DNA from: Orientallactaga sibirica
Taxonomy: Eukaryota; Chordata; Mammalia; Rodentia; Dipodidae
Assembly: GCA_036365145.1 (NCBI GenBank)
Contig: JAEOAD010002183.1
Coordinates: 3,745,501-3,809,500 of the forward strand
Reading direction: 5' to 3'
DNA: 64,000 bases
The notes beneath the pieces are model-generated. The model did not search any database. It was not told the origin of the DNA and was given only the letters and a program-made list of their open reading frames with translations. The position numbers were made by a program, and so were the translations under genes. Positions 33,670 to 45,852 of this stretch are shown one piece after another (within the stretch, counting starts at the first letter, position 1; each line of letters starts with the position of its first letter).

Positions 33670-33989
33670 TGTGGTAGTTTGAATGTGAAATGTCCCTCAT
33701 AGCATCACGTGTTTGTGGCTGAGCCTCATGATTGGTCCTCATCTTTGGTGGCAGTTTGGGAAGTGGAGTCTTGCAGGAGGAGGTTCCTAACTGGGGCAGG
33801 CCTTGAACTTTGTTTGCCCAGCTCCAGGCCAGTACTCAGGCTACTTCCACTCAGCTAAGTGAAGCTCTGCCATGCTTACACTGGCATAATGAAGTTGTCT
33901 CTGGAAACTGCAAGTGAATAAACCCTTTCCTTGCATCAGCTGCTTTTGGTGGGGTGTTCTGTTCTAGCAAGGAGAAGCTATCTATAACA
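33670..33989 (+). mobile_element. ERVL-MaLR solo LTR, sense
   Basis: Starts TGTGGTAGTTTGAATG and ends CTATCTATAACA (TG...CA). It is flanked by a perfect 5-base duplication CCAAC (33665-33669 and 33990-33994), the size made by ERVL/MaLR integrases. It contains GTGAATAAACCC, an AATAAA signal. Solo LTR, no internal sequence. Confidence 0.85.
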
Positions 33990-34173
33990 CCAACCAAAGG
34001 GTCACCATAAAGTGTTTTATCACTGAATCCTGGACAGGCCTCAGGATACCAGCCAAGAGAGGTCGCGACAAAGCAGGAGCCAAGACCCCAGAGCTGCGTG
34101 TCCTACTGGAAAGGGACCTGCCAGCTGCAGGTCTCTGTCCCAGGCAGGGGAGAGTCCAGGCATGGAGAGGGCA

Positions 34174-34827
34174 TGTTGGGCATTGCTAAACACCGGCTGG
34201 GACTGTGAGGAAGCTGGCCTGGGCTGTTGGACATGGCCAAGGACCTTGGGCTGTGGGGGTTGCAGATAGTCTTGTCATTGGGAATCCACTCTGGTGACAG
34301 AGCTGCCCCTCCCTGCTCTCAAGGTCATAGTGTGCCCAATTTTCACCCAGAGTGGGCAGAACCAGCGGGCCCCCCCCCCTTATCCCAAAAGCACTTGAAC
34401 ATTCATTCCATAGTGAGGTTTTGCACATCCCTCGCCCACAGTTCCTGACTTGTGGCCAGCTGCCCAAGAGACCCTTATATGGTAGTAAACAGTCTCCCTA
34501 CAGCTGTAGCCAGCCAATATGTGGCTGAAGTCACGTAGCTTTTCCTGACACTTCTGTTATCTCCCTTGCAGCTTCTCCTTTGCAGCTTTTGCCCTCCAAC
34601 ACCAGCCAAGTACCTAAACCAGTTACATAAACCTATGTATCCAATCACCTTATACTCTGTATGTGCCTTCTCAACCTTTCTCAAGTGTTTATAAACAAGA
34701 GCAGACTGTCTCCCAGGTGGTTCATTGCCCCTCACACTCACCCACTCCAAGACCCTACTTCCCCTCAGCTCCTCCTGTGCCTGGGACGTCGGTGGCCAAC
34801 AACCCCCAGGAACAGCGAGGACCCACA
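34174..34827 (+). mobile_element. Solo LTR, family X copy 1
   Basis: TGTTGGGCATTGCTAAACACC to GAGGACCCACA. Same family as 42274 and 46392 (shared GCTGAAGTCACGTAGC, GTCGGTGGCCAACAA). Compared with the other copies it lacks about 20 bases around the AATAAA signal, going straight from GTTTATAAACA to AGAGCAGACTG. No clean flanking duplication (AGGGCA versus GGACAG). The minus frame at 34888-34475 is antisense LTR, not a gene. Confidence 0.8.
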
Positions 34828-35621
34828 GGACAGGTTCCAGTTGGGTGCTGAGGGAAGAACCAGATCTGGGCCCTGTGAGCAGTTCCACTCTGCATAGGCA
34901 GAAACAGGTCCAGTGCAGGTCTTCCTTCTTGTTGTCTCTCTAAGGAGCCCAATAAGTCAGTCACTACAGAACTGAAGGCAGGGTCATATATCAACCTAAG
35001 TAGTTCCTGGTCACTTGGGTATACTTAAATGAGGTGAAAATCACAGGGACCAATCGGGAGAGCTGGCTTGGTAAGGGAAAGTATGATGCACCAAAAGAGA
35101 ATTGTGCCATTTCCCTGTTGCCTTACTGATGACCCCAAAGCATAGTCTGCTTTCAAAATAAAATGGTAGAGCATGTAGGGCATAGCATGAGGTGACAAGG
35201 GTTCCCCGCTGGCACTCCTACCATTGGGGAAGGGCTCCTCATTCCCAGGCTATGGTATCAGGGAGGGATTGGAAGGAAAGCTGAGCTAGTATTCAAGCAA
35301 CAAAGACATTTGTTCTGGGAGATGGTGGGAGGGTTTTTGAGCCCCATCTTTTTCTGGCTCCAGTCTTCCTGCTGCCAGAGGCCCCCTTTCTCTCTCATTT
35401 GGCATAAATTTTTCTGTTTATCTGCAACATTCCATGTTTCCACAATCCTAATGTCTAACTACCGAAGGTCCATGTCTGCAGTCTCTTGTGCACAGGTGCA
35501 TATTCAGAACAGCTCAGTTGACACCTCTATGAACTCACCTTCATATAGAGTTGGATAAGAATACACTGTATTGGCTAATAAATGAAGAAATCTTAGAACA
35601 ATGAGAAAACTCAAATCTTTT
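34828..35621. other. Unique sequence, nothing recognised
   Basis: No primer-binding site or internal retroviral sequence follows the LTR. Frames here have no domain. Confidence 0.45.
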
Positions 35622-35813
35622 ATTTTTCATTTGTTTTATTTGCATGAAGAGGGAAGAAAGAGAAAAATGGATGTGCCAAGGCCTCTTGCCACTGTAAAGG
35701 AACTCCAGATGCATGCACCACTCTGGCTTTTCATGAGTACTGGAGAATCAAACCAGGGTCATCAGGATTTGTCAGCAAGTGCCTTTACCTAATGAGCCAT
35801 CTGTCCAGGCCCA
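35622..35813 (-). mobile_element. Dipodid SINE, antisense, old
   Basis: AATGGATGTGCCAAGGCCTC, CCAGATGCATGCACCACTC and TAATGAGCCATCTGTCCAGG. Confidence 0.8.
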
Positions 35814-36010
35814 AAGGTTCAATTAATGAAGTCATGGGTCTAGGCTGGAATCAACAGCTGCTGCCCTTAGGGAACAGAGACAAAGGGGTTGGGGGCAATC
35901 ATCTCCAGCAAATGAGACAGTACTATGTAAGAAGGACATTCCACAAAGTAAAAAACTTTAGTCTGATCAAACTCTTAAATCCAGCCATCAGCTTTTAGGA
36001 AATATAGGGG

Positions 36011-36290
36011 TGTATTAGTAAAGTTCTCATTGCTATGACAAATACCAGTTTAAGGGAGAAAGGATTTATTTCAGCTTACAGTTTCAGGCTGTAGTGGTGC
36101 ATGGTGGGCAAGAGTTTAAGGCAGCTGGTCACATACATCCCACAATGAAGAAACAGAGAGCATGAATGCTGCTGCTCAGTGTGCTCTCTCCTTTTGATAC
36201 AGTCCACGACCCCAGAATCATAGGATGGTGGTGCCCAAAGTTGAAGTGGGTCTTCCCCTTTAATTAACCTAATCAAGATAATCCCTCACA
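36011..36290 (-). mobile_element. Rodent LTR-type repeat, antisense
   Basis: TGTATTAGTAAAGTTCTCATTG at the left end, AAAGGATTTATTTCAGC (antisense AATAAA region) and ATAATCCCTCACA at the right end. These are TG...CA borders with no clean duplication. It belongs with the MaLR/URR-type repeats of the window. Confidence 0.5.
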
Positions 36291-37478
36291 GGGTGAACAT
36301 CAGTTCCTGATATGTGCTTGTGTGGGCTGGTAGATGCAGTTCCAGTCCTACATGTGTGGGACTGGTAAATGCTGGTTCTGGTTTCTGCACATGTGGGGTG
36401 GGTAGCCATCAGTTCCCCCAATGCTTTGTGTGCATGCAGGGAAGGTAGAAGTTGGTTCTACTCTTGTGGGGCAGGTAGGCATCAGTTCCCTTGGTGTTCT
36501 CATACAGGGGCAGGAAGGGAACTACCAGATACCCACACAAAACTTGTTAGGGCATGCTCACAAGCAGATATCCAGCTGTAATCATTGACTCTAGCCCCAT
36601 AACCACTGTGACTGAGATTCAACCCCCCAAGTGGGATCTCCACAATCCCCCCTGCCCTGCCTGCCAGCAGTTGCCACAGCCAAGTCACTAAATGGAGGAG
36701 TCCCAACCACAAATATATCAATGGGTAGTGAAATAAATTCAATGAAGACATAATCAAATGCAGGAATGAACTCCAATAAACAAGCAATTCTAATCAAGAA
36801 ATAAAGTTAGAATTCCACAAAGAGATGGAGATACTGAAAAAAAAATAATAAACAATAATAATGAAATAACTCTTTTAAAAGGTTCCCAAGAAAGCCTCAC
36901 CAACAGATTAAACCATATAGAGGATAGACTATCAGAACTTGAGGACAAGATAGAGGAAATAGTCTGGCAGTTTAAAAACAATTATAAATTCCAAAAAACG
37001 TGTGAACAGAATATGAGGGAAATGTGGGATACCTTTAAGAGACCAAATATTAGAATCATTGACTTACAAGAAGAGGAAGAAATACAGGCCAAAGGCAGAG
37101 AGAACCTCGTCAAAAAAATGATGGAAGAAAATTTTCTTAACCTTATAAAAGAGAGCTAATCAAGGTATAAGAGGTGCTCAAAACACCAAATAGACAGGAC
37201 CAGAGAAGATATTGCCTACAACATTATAGTTAAAACTCCCAACACTGAAAACAAAGAATGGGTTCTAAAAGCAGCAAGAGAAAAACAGCTTGTTACATAC
37301 AAAGGTAAACTCATCAGAATTACCTCTGATTTTTCAATGGAAACTCTAGAAGCCAGAAGGGATTGGAATGGAGCATTTTAAATCCTAAAAGACCATGGCT
37401 GCCAATCCAAAATACTATACCTAGCAAAATCATCCCTCAGAATTAAAGGGAAAAAAAACTTCCCATGATAAAAGCCAG

Positions 37479-37623
37479 ATTGGGATGGAAAGATGGCTTA
37501 CCAGTTAAGGTGCTTGCCTGTAATGCCCAATGACCTGGGTTTAATTCTCCAGTACCCATGTAAAATCAGATGCACAAAGTGGTGCATGTGTAATGGCTAG
37601 AGGCCCTGGTGCACCCATTCTCA

Positions 37624-37659
<36 letters not shown>

Positions 37660-37689
37660 CAAATTAGTAAATAAATAAAAATAATTTTC
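37479..37689 (+). mobile_element. Dipodid SINE, sense, inside L1
   Basis: Duplication AAAGCCAG at 37471-37478 and 37690-37697; (CT)n at 37627-37658. Confidence 0.9.
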
Positions 37690-38968
37690 AAAGCCAGCTA
37701 TACAAATATATAAGATTTAGCCAATCCAACAGGGGATATTGCACAGAATAACCCAAACTGAAGAGATGAACAATCACACCCAAGAATATACAAGAGGGAA
37801 AAATAACAACCATGAGTAGAACAGACATGAAAACATATTAAGTCCAAGAAAACATTAAACTCCACAAACCCTCCAACTTGACTCACACCTCATAGCTATA
37901 ACTCCAAACATCAATGATCCCAATCAAAAGACACAGGCTAAACAACTGGATCAGAAAAATGGATCCATCCATTTGCTGCCTACAGGAAACCTACCTTACC
38001 AATAAAGATAGACACCACCTTAGGATGAAAGGATGGAAAAAGATATTCCAAGCTAATGGAAATAAGAAACAAGCAGGGGTGGCTGTACTGATATCAGACA
38101 AAGCAAAAATAATCAAAAGAGATAAATAAAACTACTTCATACTATCAAATGAACAAGTGGATATTATAATCATAAACCTATATGCATCAACACAGGAGCG
38201 CCAAATTTTATTAAGCAAAATCTATTAGATAGTAAAGCAGAAGACTAATACTCCACTATCATTAGACAGATCATCTAAACCAAAAAATAACCATGAAATA
38301 AAGGAGTTAAATAATACCATAGATTAATTGAACTTACCAGACATCTACAGTATATTCTACTCTAATTCTATAGAATACACAACATTTTCAAAAGCTCCTG
38401 AAACCTTCTCTAAAATAGGTCATATATTGTGGCATAAAACATGTCTCAATACATTCAGAAAAATCAACACAATTCCATGCACTATATCAAACCACAATGC
38501 AATAAAGCTAGAGATTAACAACAAGGGAAACAGCAGAAAATCCAACAATAACTGGAGGCAAAGTAATTCATAATTAAATAATGCACGGGAGTTAGAAAAA
38601 AATCAAAAAGTAAATTAAAACATGTCTGGAGCTGACTGACAATGAAAATACAACATACCAGAACTTATGGGACACAATGAAGACAGTCTTAAGAGGGAAT
38701 TTTGTAGCACTAAATGCTTTCATTACAAAAATAGTGAGATCTCAAATCAGCACTTAACCACCCAGCTGAAGTCATTGGAAAACCAGAACAATTCAAACCC
38801 TATTGTACCAGACAAAAAGAAATAATCAAGATTAGAGCAGAAATCAATGAATTGGAAATAAAAAATTTTTAAATTGAAGAATGAAAGTGCTGTTTCTTCA
38901 AAAAAAATACATAAATAAATAAACATGATTGATAAACCCCTAGCCAATTTGATCAAAAGGAAAAAAGA

Positions 38969-39116
38969 GAACTGGAGGGATGGCTTATCAGTTAAGGCAT
39001 TTACCTGCAAAGCCAAAGGACCCAGGTTTGATTCCTCAGGACCCACATTAGACAGATGCACAAGGTAGTGCATGCGTGTAGAGTTGGTTTGCAATAGCTG
39101 GAGGTCCTGGCATGCC

Positions 39117-39151
<35 letters not shown>

Positions 39152-39154
39152 AAA

Positions 39155-39189
<35 letters not shown>

Positions 39190-39210
39190 AAAGAAAATAT
39201 TTTTTTTTAA
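38969..39210 (+). mobile_element. Dipodid SINE, sense, inside L1 ORF2
   Basis: 14-base duplication AAAAGGAAAAAAGA at 38955-38968 and 39211-39224; (CT)n then (AAAT)n tail at 39152-39190. Confidence 0.95.
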
Positions 39211-40250
39211 AAAAGGAAAAAAGAAGGCTACAATCAATAAGATCAGTAATGGAAAGGGCGATGTTACAATAGACCCTAATGAAACTGGAAGAATCATCAG
39301 GACATATTTCAAAGATCTATAAATCCATAAAATTGGAAAACCTGAAAAGAATGGATGAATTACTTAACTCATACCACCTACCAAAAATAAACCTGGACAA
39401 GATAAACCACCTGAATGGAGACATAATATCAAATGAGATTGGAGCTGTAATTAAAAGCCTCCAAACAAAATAAGTCCAGGCCCAGACAGGTTCACTACTG
39501 AATTCTACCAAACCCTCATTGATGAACTAAAGCCAACTTTTCTCAAGTTATTCCACACAATTGAAAAGGAAAGAATGCTCTCTGTTTCCTTCTATGAAGC
39601 CAACATTACACTAATACCAAAACCAGACAGAGACACAACAAAGAATTATAGATGGATATATATTCTTGATGAACTTAAATGCAAAAATTCTCAATAAAAT
39701 GCTTACAAACCAAATTCAAGAGCACATTACAAGCATCATCTACCTCAGTGAAGTAGGTTTCTTCCCAGGGATGCAGGGTTGGTTCAACATATAGATATTG
39801 ATAAATGTAATACATCACATAAACAGACTCAAAGTCAAGAACCATATAATCATCTCAATAGATGCAGAAAAGACCTTCAACAAAATTTAACATCCCTTCA
39901 TAATTAAAAACTGGAGAATACAGGGATGGAGGGACCATATTTCAACATAAAAAAGGCAACATACAACAGTAAAGCCTATTTCATACTAAATGGAGAAAAC
40001 CTTGAAGCATTCCCATTAAGGTCTGGAACTACACAGGGGTACCCACTCTCACCATTGCTTTTCAACATAGTAATTGAAATTTTAGCTCATGGATTAAGAC
40101 AAGAGAAAGAAAAAAAGGAATACATATTGGAAAGGAAGAAGTCAAACTAGCCCTATTTGCAGATGACATAATTCTATACATAAGAGAACCAAAAATTTCC
40201 ACTAAAGAACTCCTAGAAGTTATAAACGCTTTCAGCAAACTGTAGGGGAA

Positions 40251-41109
40251 ATGACTGACTTCTGGGGTGAATAAGAAATAAATCACAAAGAGGAGTAGAG
40301 GAATGTTTATCAGGCAGGAGAGAAAGAGATTATGCTTCATATAATATTCACAAATGCTCAACATACATTAAATTAGGAAAATCAGGACATAACATTGGAT
40401 TTTTCTTGTGTTTATTATTATTATTAATAAGATGTTCATATGGATACATAATGTATTGGTACCCTTTTTCCCTCATCCCTGTCCCCATTCCATTGGTGAT
40501 GCTCCTCAGTGGGGTTGCAGGTATTCCCAATGGGGTTGTGGGTTATGCTTTGTGGGAGCAGTAGTCAGTTTTTTGGGGATAGGGAATGTCTCTAGGCATG
40601 ATGCCTCAACCTGTGGCTCTTACAATATTTCCTCCCCATCTTCCACAAAATTCCTGGAGCCATGGTGGGTGAGTTTTAAGTCTAGTTCAGTGATGGGCTC
40701 TTTGGAGCCTCTGGATTTCTGCTTTGGTTAAATATCCTCAGGGTCTGTCTCCTTCACCCTGGTGCTGATTATCAGGTTTAGCATGGAAGCAGCACTCTTG
40801 CTCATCTCCCCATTCCTCTGTGGTTTCAGCTGTGGCTGAAGTGTGAAGCATAGTTTATCTCCTCCAGTCCGCTACCTTCTGAAAAAGAACAGATTCTCCA
40901 ATGGAGAGCGAAGTCAACATAGTTTAAATGGGATAAGTATTATTAATTTAGGGAGAATTTGATGTATGTAACCCCTTTTTATCCAAAGACATTGAATTTT
41001 TAAGTGAATCCATTTTGTTTTGTAAATATATATATATATATATAGTAGCTATTAAAAAAAGCAAAAAATAGTTCTGGGTAGCAGAACTGTGGGTAAACAA
41101 GAATCCTGG
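40251..41109. other. Probable unassigned repeat plus unique sequence
   Basis: 40410-40880 (TTATTATTATTATTAATAAG, then pyrimidine-rich CCCTCATCCCTGTCCCC and a long GT-rich stretch) looks like an antisense LINE 3' end of another subfamily, but I cannot confirm it. (TA)n at 41027-41043. Confidence 0.35.
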
Positions 41110-41175
41110 TTTTTTTCCTCAGTGGTAGTCTTTGCTTAGCATGTATGAGGGCCTGGGTTTCATCCCCAGCACTAA
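41110..41175 (+). mobile_element. ID-like SINE fragment, sense
   Basis: CTCAGTGGTAGTCTTTGC, GGCCTGGGTTTCATCCCCAGC: tRNA-Ala-like A and B boxes, 5' end decayed. Confidence 0.5.
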
Positions 41176-41431
41176 ATTTAATTATGTTTTTGTGTGTTTT
41201 CCAATCTGCTTTAAGAAGCAAATATTTATATTTACTGCATTATATATCCTTTGAAATAGGAGACATGGATAATCAGTAAAAAGCATTTAAATCAGTTTTT
41301 GTTGTTTTAACATGATAGCCCTGTGCTTCCAGTTATTGATCTGTTTTCTATAAGGATACTGACTAATCCCCCTGGATTATACTGTGTTGAGGGTTCCTGT
41401 CTCTGTAGTCACAGGCATATTTTCTTAAATT

Positions 41432-44400
41432 TTTAAATGGACAACTTCTATACTTACAGACAATAAACCATGATATTTCCCTCCCCCACTTTCCCCTTCA
41501 CAACTCGGCTCTCTATCATATCCCCTCCCTCTCTCTATTAGTCTCTCTTTTATTTTGATGTCATCATCATTTTCTTCTACTATAAGGGTCTTGTGAAGGT
41601 ATTGCTAGGCACTGTGAGGTCATGAATATTGAGGCTAATTTCTGTCTGGACAGTTGCATTGTAAGGAGTGGTACCCTTCCTTTGGCTCTTACATTCTTTT
41701 CTCCACCTTTTCCATAATGGACCCTGAGGCTTGAAAGGTATGATAGAGATGTTTCAGTGCTGGACACTCCTCCATCCTTTCTTCTTAGCACTTTGTTGCC
41801 TTTTGGGTCATCCCAGTGGTCATCGCCATCTGAAAAGAGAAGCTTCTCTAACCAAAAGTGAGAGTAGCATTAATATATGAATATGAACATTAAGTGTAGT
41901 GCTTTCAGGGCAGTTTGGTGAGAATAATATATACATTTAGCCAGACAAGAGCAGGCTTTATACCCCTAAGGCTCATGACCTCCCCTGCCTTTTGATTAGG
42001 TTTTCAGTACCAGGCATGTATTCCCTCCCATAGAGCGGGCCTCCAGTTCAATTAGAGAGCAGTTGGTTCCCCCAGAGCAGACATGCCACTGTTGCACTTG
42101 TTCAGTCATTTGGCCTGTCTGGCCAAACTTGAGCATCCAGTGTGCACTGTTTTCACCATGGATGACTTCTGTATCCCATAGGGCTGCATGCAGTGCAGCA
42201 TTTTCCAGCTTTCAGTTGGCTGGTCTACAGGAAGAAGGTTTTCAGTTCAGCACCGGCTTGATTTCTCAGTGACTGTTGGGCCTTGCCAGTAACTGGCTGG
42301 ACCTGTGAGGAGGCTGGCCTGAACTATTGGACGTGGCCAGGGACCCTGGGCTGTAGGGTTGCAGCTGGCCCTCTCAGGAAGTCCCTGGAGACGGTGACAG
42401 CCTTCCCTACGTTGTAGGTTGTAGGGTGCTGTCATTGCCCAGAATGGGCAGAACTGGCGAGGTGCTCCCCCCAGACCCCAAAAGGCTCTGGCCATTCCAT
42501 AAGTCAGACTTTGCCCCCCATAGTTCCTGACCTTGTGGCTAGCTGCCCAAGAGAGCCTCATGTGGCTGAAGTCACGTAGCCTTCTCACCCCCCACAGTAA
42601 CAGAAGTCACAGCCTTTTGTTATCTCCTCCTCTGCCCTTTCCCTTCCCTTATCCTTCCTCCATGGCTTTGAAGTTACTAGTCCTTCCGCCACCTAGGTAA
42701 CAGCCCATAAACTATGCATCTGATTGCCATACAGTCTGTATGTGCTGTCTCAACCTTCCCCAAGTGTTTATAAACCCACTCCCCTTTTGAATAAACAAGT
42801 GCCATCCATCAGAAGGTCTCCTGGGTGTTCATTGCCCATCATGTTGTCGTCGCACTCACCTGCTGCTCCAGGAAGGACCCTGCTGCTTCCCTCCCAACTC
42901 CTCTCTCCCTTGCCCGGGATGTCGGTGGCCAACGATTCCGGGAATGGTAGACCCACAAGTGACTGTGCTGCCCAGGAATGTGAAGTCTTCAGATATAGGG
43001 TCTTACCATCTGTTTCTCAAGGGAAACCAAGGGCCTTGCCAATAGCCTGTAATGTTTTGGAGGCAACAGGGACCTCCCTGGCCAACTACTCACTGGAAGG
43101 TATCCCATTCCCCTGGCACTAAAACTTTTCTAGTAATAATCTATGCCTTATGGATGTGCCATTATCCAAAAAAGTAGGTTTTCATATGTCTTATTCAAAA
43201 TATTTTGAATTTTGATTGACCCTCCCCCTGCCCTTCTTTCACATAATCTCTTCCCCTGGCCTTGCTTAGGCCTTTCTCCTCCCTGCGATCTGTTCTTCTA
43301 CTTACATATATACAATACCATCCCTTAAAGTCCTTTCCTCTACTCCCTTCCTTATAGCCTATTTCTAGCTTACTGGCCTCTGCTACTGATTTTTGGTTCC
43401 AGCTCATACACAAGTCAAAACATTTGTAGCTAGGATCCACCTATGAGGGAGAACATGTGACGTTTGGTTTTCTGGGCCTTGGTTACCTCACTTAGTATAA
43501 TCCTTTCCAGATCCATCCATTTCCTTGCAAATTTCATAATTTCATTTTTCTTTACTGCTGAATAGAACTCCATTGTGTAAATGTACCACCTCTTTGTTAT
43601 CTATTCATCTGTGAGGGACATCTAGGCTGGTTCCATTTCCTAGCTATTGTGAATAGAGCAGCAATAAGCATGGTTGTGCAAGTATCTCTAAGGTATGAGA
43701 AAAGTCATTAGGATATATGCCTAGGAGTGCTATAACTGGATCATATGGTAAAACTATTTCTAGCTGTCTCAAGAAATTTCCACAATGGCTGGACCAGATT
43801 ACATTACCACCAACAGTGTAGAAGGGTTCCCCTTTTTCCACATCCTTGCCAACACTTATTGTCATTTCTTTTCTGGATGGTAGCCATTCCAACAGGAGTG
43901 AAATGGAATCTCAAAGTGGTTTTAATTTGCATTTCCCTGATGGCTAAGGATGTAGAACACTTTTTAAGATGTTTATATGCCATCTGTGTTTCTTCCTTTG
44001 AGAACTCTGTATTTACTTCCATAGCCCATTTTTTCAATTGGGTTGTTTGATTTCTTACTGTTTTGTTTTTTGAGTTCTTTGTATATTCTGGATATTAATC
44101 TTCTGTCAGGTGTGTCAAGTGAGAAATTGCAGAAGACATGAGGAAATGGAAAGACATTCCATGTTCTTGGATTGGAAGAATCAATATTGTGAAAATGTCA
44201 ATCTTACCGAAAGCAATCTACACATTTAATGTAATGCCCATTAAAATTCCAATGGCATTCTTCATAGAAATAGAAATAAAAACAATCCCAAAATTCATTT
44301 TGAAGCACAAAAAAACCTCAAATAGCTAAAATAATTTTGAACAAAAATAAGCCTGGTGGTATCACCATACCAATTTTAAGCTATATTACAAAGTCATAGT

Positions 44401-44880
44401 AACAAAAACAGCATGCTACTGGTACAAAGGCAGACATATATATCAATGGAACAGAATAAAAGACCGAGATGTTAATCCAGGCAGCTACAGCCATCTGATT
44501 TTTTGACAAAAAATGCCAAAAATATTAATTTGAGAAAAGAAAGCCTCTTCAACAAGTGGTGCTAGGAAAACTGGATATCTATATGTAGAAGGATGAAAAT
44601 AGATCCTTGTCTTTCTCCATACACAAGAGTCAAGTCCAAGTGGATCAGAGGCCTTAATATCAGGCCTGAAACTCTGAAATTGCTACAGGAAAAGGTAGGG
44701 AAAACCCTTCAACATATTGGCTTAGGCAATGACTTTCTCAATATAACCCCAATTGCTCAGGAAATGAAACCACTAATCAACCACTGGGATCTCATGAAAT
44801 TACAAAGCTTTTGTAAAGCAAAGGACACTGTGAATAGAGCAAAGAGACAACCTACAGAACAGGCATATATTTTCTAAGGA
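41432..44880 (-). mobile_element. LINE-1, antisense, with twin-priming 5' inversion
   Basis: On the minus strand, 44105 to 41432 runs from the ORF2 C-terminus ([23 protein letters not shown], [14 protein letters not shown]) through the 3'UTR to the 3' end. It is interrupted by the LTR at 42274-42957. To the right, 44106-44880 is L1 ORF2 in the opposite (plus) orientation: [19 protein letters not shown], then CRRMKIDPCLSPYTRVKSKW and QPTEQAYIF. The inverted part ends almost exactly where the other part begins in ORF2 order. That is the layout left by twin priming during one insertion. Confidence 0.85.
42274..42957 (+). mobile_element. Solo LTR, family X copy 2, with 6-base duplication
   Basis: TGTTGGGCCTTGCCAGTAAC to GGTAGACCCACA, flanked by a perfect AGTGAC at 42268-42273 and 42958-42963. 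Six-base duplication with TG...CA ends points to a betaretrovirus-like (ERVK, class II) integrase. TATAAA at 42769-42774 and AATAAA at 42790-42795 lie close together. Removing it joins the interrupted L1 3'UTR exactly, so it is younger than that L1. Confidence 0.92.
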
Positions 44881-45852
44881 GTGTTATGGGAAAAATCTGA
44901 ATCTAAAGAACTGAATTGGGGCATGCTTGTGTCTTGTAGATGGGAAGGGAATTCCCTCTAGCATCGCTGAGACACAGCCGCAGCTTAGCTTGGAGGTCAG
45001 ATTATTAGTAGATGACAAACAGGGAAAGGAAGCTAGCCTTTCATAGCCCAGGCTGGGTACAGATGGTTCAAAAGCAACAAGTTTATTCTGTAATGTTGCC
45101 AAGGCAACAGCAGCTGCTTCTATCATGGCAGAAGGTGGGGGAGGGGAAACCATAGAATAAAGAGGCAGGACAACTCTGCAAATCTCCCAGAGGAAAACAG
45201 GAAAGGATACTGCAAAATAACCAATGTTTTCTGGATGAGCCTTCTTCTATGGCACTGGAACTGTCAGCACTGGACAGCAAATGGTGTTTGTCACATTATA
45301 ATTTGCCCTGAACCAAATGTGAGCCCATGCCTCTTGTCATATCATTTTCCCTTCGGGGTCTCCAAACAGTGGTGGACAGGCTTTCTTACAGCCTTATCCC
45401 CTTGGGTGTTAAAACACGTTGATTTTTTTTTTCTGTGACAGGTGCTGTGCTATCTCTTCTCATGGTTGAAAGATGCTCATTATGTTTTTACTGTGTCTGG
45501 GTGTGAGAGGAAAGAAAGGGAACGAGGCAGTCTCCTCCTCCTCCTCTCTTTGACTCCCACCTACAAATCTTTTCATTTGTCAAGGAAAAGGATGAAAGGA
45601 AGAGAGTGTGGCAGCATGGAGGGAAAGAACATAACCAGTTCAGGGAATGATCTACAGATATGTCACCCCAGGGACAGCAGCCACCACCAGACTCCCCTGC
45701 AGAAGGCAGTCTTGATGGGGGAGGGAGGGGCTGCTGGTAGTGTGGGTGAGTAGAGCTGGGTCAGGGCTTCCCACCAGGGCAGAGCCCACTCTGCAAGTGA
45801 ATAGGCCTTAGAGATGGATCAAAGCTGGAGTGGGACAGAGGGAAAAAGAAAC
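44881..45852. other. Unique sequence, nothing recognised
   Basis: The frames at 45442-45753 plus and 45280-44884 minus have no known domain. Confidence 0.45.

Larger units (their letters stand above)
36305..40250 (+). mobile_element. LINE-1, sense, decayed: 5'UTR, ORF1, ORF2 start to RT
   Basis: In order: a 5'UTR with degenerate short tandem units (36305-36510, GTGTGGG/GTGGGGC plus GGTAGxxATCAGTTCC); ORF1 remains at 36820-37460, with the coiled-coil part and then the C-terminal RNA-binding part (LVTYKGKLIRITSDF); a SINE at 37479-37689; the ORF2 endonuclease at 37905-38130 (DPSICCLQETYL motif) and 38330-38570; and the reverse-transcriptase part at 39280-40250, with [17 protein letters not shown] residues and FADDIILYI. 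Sense stops and frameshifts are many, so it is dead. It breaks off after the RT core at about 40250 with no 3' end or poly(A). Confidence 0.85.

Noticed and set aside
33670..33989. hAT-type DNA transposon reading of the TGTGGTAGTTTG repeats
   Set aside because: TG...CA ends and exact 5-base duplications (CCAAC, CCCTT) fit ERVL-MaLR LTRs; hAT elements would leave 8 bases.
34475..34888. 137-codon minus-strand open frame
   Set aside because: It is antisense through solo LTR copy 1. No retroviral protein is encoded there.
42724..43122. 132-codon plus-strand open frame
   Set aside because: It crosses the border between a solo LTR and an antisense L1 3'UTR. It is a chance frame.
43644..44037. Minus-strand frames with LINE-1 ORF2-like residues
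   Set aside because: These are pieces of the dead, inverted L1 and are annotated as the element rather than as genes.
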